Source: Propionivibrio sp.
GTDB taxonomy: Bacteria > Pseudomonadota > Gammaproteobacteria > Burkholderiales > Rhodocyclaceae
Direction of reading: 5' to 3'
Length of the DNA stretch: 5,415 nt
Assembly (NCBI GenBank): GCA_017990155.1
Contig: JAGNOM010000220.1
Span: 1 to 5,415 of the forward strand
In this document: positions 1 through 5,415 of the stretch, one piece after another
How positions within the stretch are numbered: the stretch's first letter is position 1
How the letters are laid out: every line of letters begins with the position of its first letter
Position numbers and translations under genes: made by a program
The notes under the pieces: model-generated
The model's input: only the letters and a program-made list of their open reading frames with translations
Databases searched by the model: none
Told to the model about the DNA's origin: nothing

Positions 1-101
1 ACGCGGGCGCCAGCGTCCAACATACTTTTCGCACACGCCAGACCGATGCCCGATGCGGCACCGGTGATCGCTGCAACCTTTCCGGATAGTTCCTGACTCA
101 T
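1..101 (-). CDS. Short-chain dehydrogenase/reductase, N-terminal part only (runs off left edge)
   Basis: Only the first 33 complete codons are inside the window. They read MSQELSGKVAAITG followed by AASGIGLACA, which is the start of a Rossmann fold: strand beta-1, then the TGxxxGIG dinucleotide-binding loop at about residues 13-20 (TGAASGIG), then helix alpha-A. This motif defines classical SDR enzymes, NAD(P)-dependent oxidoreductases of about 250 residues. The ATG at 101-99 is well supported, because AGGAGG sits 6 nt upstream and the motif is at its usual distance from the start. The gene follows the permease stop by 27 nt in the same direction, so it is almost certainly in the transporter operon. 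Its likely job is cytoplasmic oxidation of the imported sugar or polyol, for example as a pentitol or aldose dehydrogenase. The catalytic Ser-Tyr-Lys lies outside the window, so the substrate is a guess. Confidence 0.9.
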   Translation of the reverse strand, partial: MSQELSGKVAAITGAASGIGLACAKSMLDAGAR

Positions 102-107
102 TTCCTG

Positions 108-113
108 CCTCCT
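108..113 (-). promoter_or_regulatory. Strong ribosome binding site of the SDR gene
   Basis: The minus strand reads AGGAGG with a 6-nt spacer (CAGGAA) before the ATG at 101-99. It lies in the 27-nt gap after the permease stop codon. It decides the SDR start and shows that this gene is initiated independently rather than by stop-start coupling. Confidence 0.8.
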
Positions 114-128
114 GTGAAATACGTGGGT

Positions 129-1406
129 TTATGCACGGCCGTGCGAGACACGCGACTGGCGTGCCATTGAATCGACAACGACGGCGATTGCGAGCACCGC
201 GCCGGTGATCATGTAACGCAGCGACGACGATAGGTTGAGCATGGTCAGGCCACTGGCGATTGACTGGATGACGATGATGCCGAGCAGCGCGGCGTAAGCA
301 CTGCCGCGCCCGCCGAACAGACTGGTGCCGCCGATCACCGCCGCCGCGATCGCGTTGAGGTTGACGTCGCCGGTTCCCGCCTGCTGCGACGCGGTCGCCA
401 GACGCGCAGCGGCCAATACGCCGCCGGTCGCCGCAAACATCGCGCACGCGGCGAACGCGCTGGTGTAGATGAAACGAACGTTTATACCCGCACGCCGCGC
501 TGCCTCGCGGTTGCCGCCGACCGCGTTCATCGAGCGGCCCCACTTGGTGCGCGTCAACGCGTAGTTCATGGCGACGACCAGGCCGACGAACATGCCGAAC
601 ATCCATGGCACACCGCGCCCTCTGTTCAGGTACCAGACGATCAGTTCGAGCAGGATGGTGATGGCGATCGCGTTCGAGGCCAAGCTACCGATTGAGTTGG
701 CCGACAGATTGGCGGCGCGACGACGCGCAAAGGTGGCGCGGCCGGTCATGAAGATGACGACGCCCGGGACGGCGGCGAGCACGTGCGAAACGGTATCCGT
801 CATGACCATCAGTTGCCCGAAATTGACGATCTCCGATCCGTAAGGGAGGTTGATCGACCCGGTCCTGCCAAGCAAATAGAGCTGCAGGCCGAGAAACGCG
901 AGCAGGCCAGCCAGCGTCGAGACGAAGCTTGGCATCCCGAAACGGTTGTAGAGAAATGAATAGAGCAGCCCGACGAGACCGCCAAAAGCGATGGCGGCAA
1001 GAATGGCGAGCGGCGCTGGCCAACCCTGGTTGACCCACAGCACGCCGATGATCGCCGAAGCGACACCACTGACCGATCCGACCGACAGGTCGATCTCACC
1101 GACCATCAGGACGCAAACGATGCCGAGAGAAATGACGCCGACCGTCGAACAGTCGAAGAGCAGGTTCACCAGGTTGTTGGGCGACAGGAAAATCGGATTG
1201 AGCGTGCCGAAAACCGTCCAGATGATGACCAACCCGATCACCACTGGGAGCGAGCCGAGATCGCCCGAGCGCACGCGGTCAATCAGCGTACGAATGGCCC
1301 CGCCGATGCCGGCTTCGTGCTTGACACGCACGTCGGCGCGATCGAGCATGGGCGCGCCTGGCAAGGCTTGCGTGGATTGCGCATTGTCTTTCGTTTCCTT
1401 GCTCAT
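129..1406 (-). CDS. Sugar ABC transporter permease, XylH/RbsC type
   Basis: This 425-residue inner-membrane protein forms the translocation channel of a carbohydrate ABC importer. It belongs to the BPD_transp_2 family (XylH, RbsC, AraH). Residues 1-50 are a hydrophilic cytoplasmic N-terminus. After that come roughly 10-12 hydrophobic segments, at about 54-70, 88-103, 110-126, 131-151, 160-179, 205-220, 240-260, 267-285, 312-332, 350-388 and 398-412. Family hallmarks are GEIDLSVGS at 103-111, the cytoplasmic ATPase-coupling loop WGRSMNAVGGNREAARRAGI at 289-308, and the AVIGGTSLFGGRGS stretch at 356-369. The length is slightly above E. coli XylH (about 393) because of the longer N-terminus. The ATG at 1406-1404 overlaps the stop of the upstream ATPase gene as ATGA, and AGGGAG lies 6 nt upstream at 1418-1413, so translation is probably coupled. 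The permease presumably works as a homodimer with that ATPase and the upstream binding protein. Family assignment is firm; the substrate is not. Confidence 0.95.
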   Translation of the reverse strand: MSKETKDNAQSTQALPGAPMLDRADVRVKHEAGIGGAIRTLIDRVRSGDLGSLPVVIGLVIIWTVFGTLNPIFLSPNNLVNLLFDCSTVGVISLGIVCVLMVGEIDLSVGSVSGVASAIIGVLWVNQGWPAPLAILAAIAFGGLVGLLYSFLYNRFGMPSFVSTLAGLLAFLGLQLYLLGRTGSINLPYGSEIVNFGQLMVMTDTVSHVLAAVPGVVIFMTGRATFARRRAANLSANSIGSLASNAIAITILLELIVWYLNRGRGVPWMFGMFVGLVVAMNYALTRTKWGRSMNAVGGNREAARRAGINVRFIYTSAFAACAMFAATGGVLAAARLATASQQAGTGDVNLNAIAAAVIGGTSLFGGRGSAYAALLGIIVIQSIASGLTMLNLSSSLRYMITGAVLAIAVVVDSMARQSRVSHGRA

Positions 1407-2224
1407 GCCTGACTCCCTGCCGCCGATCCGGCGTGTTCGCGCAGGCGTTCGGCGCGGCGCGAGACTGAGTTATCCACCGCGCCGGTAATGGCGCCCACGA
1501 GTTCTTCGTTCGATGCATCGGGAAGAAAGATGCCATTGTTTCGCCCCAGGCGGAGCACGACGATTCGATCCGCGACTGCCCGTACATCTTCCATGTTGTG
1601 GCTGACCATCACCACGCCGAGGCCGCGCGCGCGCACACGGTCGATCAGGTTGAGCACCTCTGCCGTCTGCGCGACGCCCAACGCGGCGGTCGGTTCGTCG
1701 AGCAGGATCAGTTTCGGTTCGAGCAGCAGCGAGCGCGCGATGGCAACGGTCTGGCGTTGCCCACCGGAGAGCGAGGCCACCACGTCGCGCACGCTCGGAA
1801 TGCGCGCCGACAATTCGTTGAGAAGCGTCCATGCGCGCACTTCCATGGCAACTTCGTCGAGTCGCGGCGCATTGAGTTCCCGGCCGAGATAGATATTGGC
1901 GACTACGTCGAGGTTCTCGCACAGCGCGAGGTCCTGAAACACCGTCGCAATACCGAGATTGAGCGCCATGCTCGGGTCGCTCAGGGTGACTTTTTTGCCG
2001 CAGAAGGTGATGGTGCCGGAAGTCGGCTCGTGCACCCCTGCGAGCGCCTTGACCACCGTCGATTTGCCGGCGCCGTTGTCGCCAACCAATGCCACCACCT
2101 CGCCTGCATGCACGTCGAGATCAACATCCGTAAGCGCCGAAACGGCGCCGAAATTTTTCGATATTCCGCGCAGGCTGAGAACCAGCTCGCCTTTCGGCGC
2201 ATTCCTGATCGTCAAATTGGTCAT
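1403..2224 (-). CDS. Sugar ABC transporter ATP-binding protein, single nucleotide-binding domain
   Basis: This 273-residue cytoplasmic ATPase powers the sugar importer. From the ATG at 2224-2222 all motifs are present: Walker A GDNGAGKST at 48-56, Q-loop Q97 in VFQD, ABC signature LSGGQ at 152-156, Walker B LILLDEP at 172-178, D-loop TAALG at 179-183, and switch H209 in VSHN. XylG, RbsA and AraG have two ATPase domains in about 500 residues; here there is one, as in FrcA-type proteins, so the active form should be a homodimer. The frame stays open upstream to 2326, but that part would read through the intergenic hairpin and has no family resemblance. The chosen Met has a GGAG 10 nt upstream (2238-2235) and precedes the first conserved strand by a normal distance. 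It follows the binding-protein stop by 112 nt and overlaps the permease start by 4 bp. Confidence 0.94.
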   Translation of the reverse strand: MTNLTIRNAPKGELVLSLRGISKNFGAVSALTDVDLDVHAGEVVALVGDNGAGKSTVVKALAGVHEPTSGTITFCGKKVTLSDPSMALNLGIATVFQDLALCENLDVVANIYLGRELNAPRLDEVAMEVRAWTLLNELSARIPSVRDVVASLSGGQRQTVAIARSLLLEPKLILLDEPTAALGVAQTAEVLNLIDRVRARGLGVVMVSHNMEDVRAVADRIVVLRLGRNNGIFLPDASNEELVGAITGAVDNSVSRRAERLREHAGSAAGSQA

Positions 2225-2282
2225 GGATTCATGGCTCCAGGCTCGTGTGATGGTGCTTGAGAAAGCATGATCAATAAGGAAA

Positions 2283-2319
2283 CATCGATCCCGGCCGCGC
2301 AGCGCTGCCGGGATCGATG
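2283..2319 (-). terminator. Inter-gene hairpin with T-rich tail (attenuator, leaky terminator or mRNA-stabilising stem)
   Basis: A perfect 13-bp inverted repeat, CATCGATCCCGGC at 2283-2295 against GCCGGGATCGATG at 2307-2319, encloses an 11-nt loop. On the minus strand the stem begins 17 nt after the binding-protein stop codon and is followed at once by TTTCCTTATT, which has seven T in ten. On the other side (2320 onward in plus orientation) there is no T run, so the element is oriented for minus-strand transcripts. It lies between the binding-protein and ATPase genes. Partial termination or 3'-end protection there would give more binding protein than membrane components, as is known for other binding-protein-dependent operons. 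The imperfect T tract and the intact downstream genes argue against complete termination. Confidence 0.7.
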
Positions 2320-2336
2320 AGCCCAATCACCTTGAC

Positions 2337-3395
2337 TTACATGATGCCCAGCTTCTTGCAGCCTTCCTCATAGCGTCCTGAGCAGAGTTCCTTTGGCGTC
2401 TGGATCTTCTTGTCGATGATCTCGGCTTTGAGGTTCTTCGAGGTCACGACTGCCGGGACGAATAACTGCGAAGGTGTGTCGTAGAGGGTTGTTTCGGCTT
2501 TTGGCATCTTGCCGGCCAACAGATCGATGGCCACGTTTGCCGCTGCGGCAGCGACGATTTCGCTCGGCTTCGAGATTGTGTTGTACTGGTCACCGGCGAT
2601 TATCAACTGCAGAGCAGCAATCGTCGCATCGTTGCCGGTTACCGGCGGCAGCGGATTTACCCCGGACGCCTTGAGTGCCGCGATAGCACCGCCGCCTGTT
2701 CCGTCGTTGGCGGCAACGACGCCGACGATCTGCTTGCCGAAACGAGCAACCTGGCCGCTCGCCCACTGTTGCGCCTTCGACGGAAGCCAGTCCGGCGTGT
2801 CGTATTCAGCCAGGAGCTTGTAGCCGCTGCTGTCGTGACCGGTGTGGATACCTTTCTTGATCAGCATGGCGGCAGCGTCTGTCGGCGAACCATTGATCTG
2901 CAAGATGCCGCCGGCGTCCGTCTTGACGCCCGAAGCCTTCAGGTGCGCGACCAACGACTCGGAAATGGCCTTGCCGATTCCCTCGTTGTCGAACGATACG
3001 TAGAAGTCAGCCTTGCCTTGCGGAATCGGGCGGTCATAGGCAATCACCTTGACCCCCTGGCTCTGTGCCAGCTTGACCAGAGACGCGGCAGCAGCCGAAT
3101 CAACCGGATCGAGCACAATCACTTTGGCGCCTTGCGTGATAACCGAGTTGAACTGCTGCTGCTGCTTGGTCATATCGGCGTCAGCATTCTGGTAAATCAC
3201 CTTGCACGTCGGGCAGAGTTTGGCCATCTCGGCCTTGAATCCGGGATAGTCGTGCTCTTCATAGCGGGTGGAACCCTGGTCGGGCATCAGGAAGGCGACT
3301 GTTGCGTCCTTGACGTCTGCGGCCAGTGCGGAAGTTGCAAGAAGCGAGGCGGCAAGCGTGGCAATACCGGTCAGTTTCATAGAGATTCTGGACAT
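2337..3395 (-). CDS. Periplasmic sugar-binding protein of ABC importer, XylF-like
   Basis: The 352-residue product captures a monosaccharide or polyol in the periplasm and delivers it to the permease. Residues 1-25 are a Sec signal peptide: basic n-region MSRISMK, hydrophobic core to about 20, and cleavage near SALA-A at 25/26. The mature part is a Peripla_BP_4-type two-lobe fold resembling E. coli XylF, with AYDRPI at 119-124, DFYVSFDNEGIGK at 130-142, AANDGTGGGAIAALKASG at 228-245, GNDATIAA at 254-261 and ISKP at 274-277. The Asp-Arg pair at 121-122, Asn230-Asp231, Asp256 and Lys276 match positions that line the ligand pocket in this family, so a xylose-like ligand is plausible but unproven. 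Two cysteine pairs (61/64 and 338/346) suggest periplasmic disulfides. The start at 3395 is fixed by AAGGAGG 8 nt upstream; Met6 is a less likely alternative. It lies 83 nt after the regulator and 112 nt before the ATPase gene. Confidence 0.94.
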   Translation of the reverse strand: MSRISMKLTGIATLAASLLATSALAADVKDATVAFLMPDQGSTRYEEHDYPGFKAEMAKLCPTCKVIYQNADADMTKQQQQFNSVITQGAKVIVLDPVDSAAAASLVKLAQSQGVKVIAYDRPIPQGKADFYVSFDNEGIGKAISESLVAHLKASGVKTDAGGILQINGSPTDAAAMLIKKGIHTGHDSSGYKLLAEYDTPDWLPSKAQQWASGQVARFGKQIVGVVAANDGTGGGAIAALKASGVNPLPPVTGNDATIAALQLIIAGDQYNTISKPSEIVAAAAANVAIDLLAGKMPKAETTLYDTPSQLFVPAVVTSKNLKAEIIDKKIQTPKELCSGRYEEGCKKLGIM

Positions 3396-3403
3396 TCTGG
3401 TTC

Positions 3404-3410
3404 CCTCCTT
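3404..3410 (-). promoter_or_regulatory. Near-consensus ribosome binding site of the sugar-binding protein gene
   Basis: The minus strand reads AAGGAGG, with an 8-nt spacer to the ATG at 3395-3393. It is the strongest Shine-Dalgarno in the window and fits the high output expected for a periplasmic binding protein. It favours this Met over the second Met five codons downstream. The remaining gap back to the regulator gene (3411-3478) has no convincing sigma-70 promoter that I can read. Confidence 0.8.
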
Positions 3411-3478
3411 ATTGGCACTATGGTGCTACGAAGATGGCAATGGATGAAACTTCAGCCACTACCGATTCCCTGATTTCT

Positions 3479-4447
3479 TCAATGGGCCGTGCGCAGCGCG
3501 GCCACGTCATTTTTTGACCTGGCAGGACCAAGATTCCGTGCCTGGTTATCCGTTTTTTCCATTCCATGCAGCCGCGCCGCGTTGATGTTTTCCGCCTGCA
3601 GCCGGCGGAACTGTGATGGCGGCATACCTTTTTCCGCCAGGAATTGACGGTTGAAATTCGAAAGATTGTTGAAGCCGACTTCCAGGCAGACGTCGGTAAT
3701 CGATGGACGCTCACTGCTCATCAAAATCTGGCAAGCCAGATTGATACGCAGCCGCTTGACGTACTGGACAAGCGACATCCCGGTATGGCGGCTGAATTCT
3801 CGCGAAAAAGCGACTGTCGACAGCCCGGCTATGGCGGCCAAGTCCGATTCGCCAAAAGGCTGTGTCAGATTTTCGCGAATATAGGCGAGCGCCCGGTTGA
3901 TGCCGGTTGACATATAGCCGGAGGGGTCGGGCAGATAAGTGGCACTGGCGAGACGCTGCGTATCCTGCGCGCGGCTGAGCGTTCCCAGGATCATCGTGAA
4001 GAGTTCGATCCGGCGAATGCCTTGTGCGCCCATAATCTTTTCCATCAGCGGCGCTAGCTCGCTGCTGGTTTTGCTGCTGAACAACACGCCGCGCCGCGAT
4101 AATTCCAGCAAGCTGCCAAGCACCGCGAATTCGGGGATGAGGCGCATCATCTCGTCGATGAAAACCGCGCTGAATTGCATGAAGCGGCAACGCAACGGAA
4201 TGATGGTTCCTTCCGGAATGTCGCTGACCCAGTTGTGCGGGAGGTTGGGGCCGGTGAGCACCAGATTGCCGGGCTCGAACCCGCCGATGAAATCTCCGAC
4301 GAAATAGTGTCCCGAAGTTGCTGCGATCAGATGGACTTCGTACTCGGGGTGAAAGTGCCAGCGAACCGTGCGGTATGGGCAGCCATGTGACCAAGCGGCA
4401 AATGATTCACCCGGTCGTATTTGCACGACTTCCAAGTCCGGTGTCAT
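3479..4447 (-). CDS. AraC-family transcriptional regulator with N-terminal cupin sensor domain
   Basis: The product is a 322-residue DNA-binding regulator, most likely the activator of the adjacent transporter operon. The N-terminal half is a cupin-like ligand-binding domain with WHFHPEYEVHLI at 30-41, GDFIGGFEPGNLVLTGP at 51-67 and the LPHNW motif at 69-73. The C-terminal half has the two AraC helix-turn-helix units: ESDLAAIAGLSTVAFSREFS at about 200-219 and ITDVCLEVGFNNLSNFNRQF at 250-269, ending with GMPPSQFRR. About 40 residues of hydrophilic tail follow, longer than usual. The frame is open upstream to about 4585, but the start at 4447 is preferred. Its MTPDLEVVQIRPGESF opening is where family members begin, and the upstream 46 codons look non-coding (RRRRNGGG) and have no ATG. 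The weakness is the RBS: only a G8 run directly before the ATG. The gene is 83 nt upstream of the binding-protein gene in the same direction; no terminator is visible between them. Confidence 0.9.
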   Translation of the reverse strand: MTPDLEVVQIRPGESFAAWSHGCPYRTVRWHFHPEYEVHLIAATSGHYFVGDFIGGFEPGNLVLTGPNLPHNWVSDIPEGTIIPLRCRFMQFSAVFIDEMMRLIPEFAVLGSLLELSRRGVLFSSKTSSELAPLMEKIMGAQGIRRIELFTMILGTLSRAQDTQRLASATYLPDPSGYMSTGINRALAYIRENLTQPFGESDLAAIAGLSTVAFSREFSRHTGMSLVQYVKRLRINLACQILMSSERPSITDVCLEVGFNNLSNFNRQFLAEKGMPPSQFRRLQAENINAARLHGMEKTDNQARNLGPARSKNDVAALRTAH

Positions 4448-4448
4448 A

Positions 4449-4456
4449 CCCCCCCC
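4449..4456 (-). repeat. G8 homopolymer tract abutting the AraC start codon
   Basis: The minus strand carries eight consecutive G residues, then one T, then the ATG at 4447-4445. It is the longest homopolymer in the window. It occupies the place where a Shine-Dalgarno would be, although no proper AGGAGG is present. If an upstream start were used, the tract would lie inside the reading frame (codons Gly-Gly-Gly) and slippage would shift it. Confidence 0.85.
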
Positions 4457-4599
4457 ATTTCTGCGTCGGCGGTCGATCCGCTGTTCTAGTGCAACTCCCT
4501 GCGAGTCAAGTTTCCGACCGGATTGGAAAAGCACGAATTCATCATAGTCAGCGTTGAAACTCACCGCCACCACGAACCATGGCAAAAACTGATACTTTT

Positions 4600-4896
4600 T
4601 TAAAGCTCTAAACAGGCCGTTTTGAACAGCCTCGCCTGAGTACGTTCAGGCCCGTTCTGGTAGTCGTTGATCGCCTGCTCGATCTTCTTGCGCGTATTCA
4701 TCACGAAGGGACCGTCCTGCAAGACGGGCTCACGAATTGTGCGGACAGTGAGCAACAGGAAAGCGGCCGGGTCGCCGTCGGCAGCGTCGACGTTTAGAAG
4801 GGTGCCGGCGTCGTACGACGAGAGCTCGTCGAGCATCAGGAACGGGTCGAGACGAACGCCCGAACGCTGCGTCGAAGCTTGACGCCGGAATGACAA
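4600..4896 (-). pseudogene. Pirin remnant with large internal deletion
   Basis: The open stretch codes for 98 residues that combine two distant pieces of a pirin-family protein. Residues 16-25 (LDPFLMLDEL) match the N-terminal pirin signature. Residues 44-82 (AAFLLLTVRTIREPV, then GPFVMNTRKKIEQAINDYQNG) match the C-terminal end. A complete pirin is about 280-300 residues, so some 170-190 residues of the double cupin are missing. The lost part includes the His/His/His/Glu metal site of the N-terminal cupin. There is no ATG or good RBS: the frame opens at a TAA (4911-4909), and the first possible start is a TTG at 4896. After NDYQNG the sequence (PERTQARLFKTACLEL) no longer resembles pirin, so the end is also damaged. 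The presumed join falls around residues 26-35, over a 12-bp palindrome. It lies 23 nt after the USP stop, between the stress gene and the sugar cluster. I take it to be non-functional. Confidence 0.8.
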
Positions 4897-4919
4897 ATCA
4901 GCAGTTGATTAGCGGTTTG

Positions 4920-5415
4920 CTAACGCGGTGTTCCCCTGCTATCGACCATCACCACCGGCACATGGCGTTGCTGGCGCCTGACTTCGGCAGCCGTCGGCCG
5001 GCAGAAGATGTTCGAAAGGCAGCTGTCGTGCGACGGCATGACGACTTCGTCGCAATCGAGCTCTTCGGCCGCGTCGAGAATCGAGAAGACCACTTCGCCC
5101 TGCCGATAGACGCCACGCCACGGGATGCCCACGCCCTGAAATTGTTCGCTCGCGTCATCGATGAACGATTGCGCGCGCGCCGACTGGAACTCGGCAATCT
5201 CCTGCTGCGTCCGGAAGCGCAACACCTGCCATTGCGTTACCGGCTCGCCGACGTTGAGCAGGATGGCTTCCACGGGCGTTCCCGACTCATGCAGCTGGCG
5301 CGCGTAATTGAGGCCCCAGCGGGACTCCTCGCAGGCGTTGATCGGCAGGAGCAGGCGACGCTTGCGGGCGGCGGGTTCGGTCCGGCCGCTCCGGCTCTTC
5401 GATCCGCTTTCGGCG
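4920..5415 (-). CDS. Universal stress protein (UspA family), N-terminus beyond the window
   Basis: The frame is open from the right edge to the TAG at 4922-4920 and gives about 164 residues. An Ala/Ser/Arg-rich stretch precedes the first core strand RRLLLPINACEESRWGL, the equivalent of the usual VAVDGSE segment. The second strand is VEAILLNVGEP. The C-terminal half (GVYRQGEVVFSILDAAEELDCDEVVMPSH and then VPVVMVDSRG) has the alternating helix/strand pattern typical of UspA. The canonical nucleotide-binding motif Gx2Gx9G(S/T) should follow VVMPSH. Here it reads DSCLSNIFCRPTAAEV with no glycines, so the protein probably does not bind ATP in the UspJ manner. The GTG at 5273 is an internal valine codon, because USP sequence continues upstream of it. 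The basic stretch ahead of the first strand may be an N-terminal extension or a linker from another domain outside the window. Its role is presumably stress resistance, unconnected to the sugar operon. Confidence 0.82.
   Translation of the reverse strand, partial: AESGSKSRSGRTEPAARKRRLLLPINACEESRWGLNYARQLHESGTPVEAILLNVGEPVTQWQVLRFRTQQEIAEFQSARAQSFIDDASEQFQGVGIPWRGVYRQGEVVFSILDAAEELDCDEVVMPSHDSCLSNIFCRPTAAEVRRQQRHVPVVMVDSRGTPR

Noticed and set aside
1598..2260. 220-codon open frame on the plus strand opposite the ATPase gene
   Set aside because: It is antisense to a gene with all ABC motifs, is rich in Arg, His and Ala as GC-rich mirror frames are, and resembles no family I know.
2225..2326. 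N-terminal extension of the ATPase reading frame up to 2326
   Set aside because: The extra 34 codons would be translated through the right arm and part of the loop of the 2283-2319 hairpin and show no ABC-protein resemblance. The Met at 2224 has a GGAG upstream and a normal distance to the first conserved strand.
3413..3428. Imperfect inverted repeat (TGGCAC-TATG-GTGCTA) just upstream of the binding-protein RBS as a regulator operator
   Set aside because: Only five of six arm positions pair, and AraC-family proteins usually bind direct repeats. Without a visible promoter or a second copy it cannot be told from chance.
2769..3473. 234-codon open frame on the plus strand opposite the binding-protein gene
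   Set aside because: It is a mirror frame of a gene with signal peptide and clear XylF-like motifs; no RBS or recognisable domain was seen.
3711..4394. 227-codon minus-strand frame inside the AraC gene
   Set aside because: It is out of frame with the helix-turn-helix and cupin motifs and has the Arg/Pro/His composition of a shifted frame.
4448..4585. N-terminal extension of the AraC regulator by 46 codons
   Set aside because: There is no ATG in frame, only a TTG at the far end. The residues are low-complexity (RRRRNGGG) and unlike cupin/AraC N-termini; family sequence begins at the Met at 4447.
4586..4640. AT-rich stretch between the pirin remnant and the AraC gene as a sigma-70 promoter
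   Set aside because: The best pair I could read on the minus strand (TTCAAA, 17 nt, TTAAAA) matches the consensus poorly, so no promoter is called.
1..5415. CRISPR array, insertion sequence, tRNA/rRNA or attachment site
   Set aside because: No regularly spaced repeats, transposase motifs, terminal inverted repeats or tRNA-like cloverleaf were seen on either strand.

Overview
The window is about 60% GC and every supported gene lies on the minus strand, so it reads from high to low coordinates. The protein families, gene order and base composition suggest a beta-proteobacterium of the Burkholderiaceae (Paraburkholderia, Burkholderia or Caballeronia type). That placement is inferred from remembered family resemblance, not from a search.

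Reading in the direction of transcription, the right end (5415 to about 4600) is a stress-gene neighbourhood that looks partly decayed. It holds the C-terminal part of a universal stress (UspA-type) protein without the usual ATP-binding glycine motif. This is followed by a short remnant of a pirin gene, in which an N-terminal scrap is joined directly to the C-terminal end and the metal-binding core is missing.

The rest (4447 to 1) is a carbohydrate uptake and oxidation cluster: an AraC-family regulator with a cupin sensor domain, a periplasmic sugar-binding protein of the XylF type, a single-domain ABC ATPase, a XylH/RbsC-type permease, and the start of a short-chain dehydrogenase/reductase that runs off the left edge. 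The binding protein would capture a sugar or polyol in the periplasm, and the permease with an ATPase dimer would import it. The dehydrogenase probably performs the first oxidation in the cytoplasm, and the AraC protein probably senses the substrate or a metabolite and switches the operon on. The substrate cannot be fixed from sequence alone; the binding protein points to a xylose-like monosaccharide, and the dehydrogenase leaves a pentitol or hexitol possible.

Expression signals fit an operon. The binding-protein gene has a near-perfect Shine-Dalgarno sequence. A 13-bp perfect hairpin followed by a T-rich run separates it from the ATPase gene and probably lowers downstream expression. The ATPase and permease genes overlap by 4 bp (ATGA), and the dehydrogenase follows 27 nt later with its own strong ribosome binding site. 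The overall content is ordinary transport biology; the points worth a second look are the internally deleted pirin, the inter-gene hairpin, a G8 tract abutting the regulator start, and the USP without its nucleotide-binding motif.
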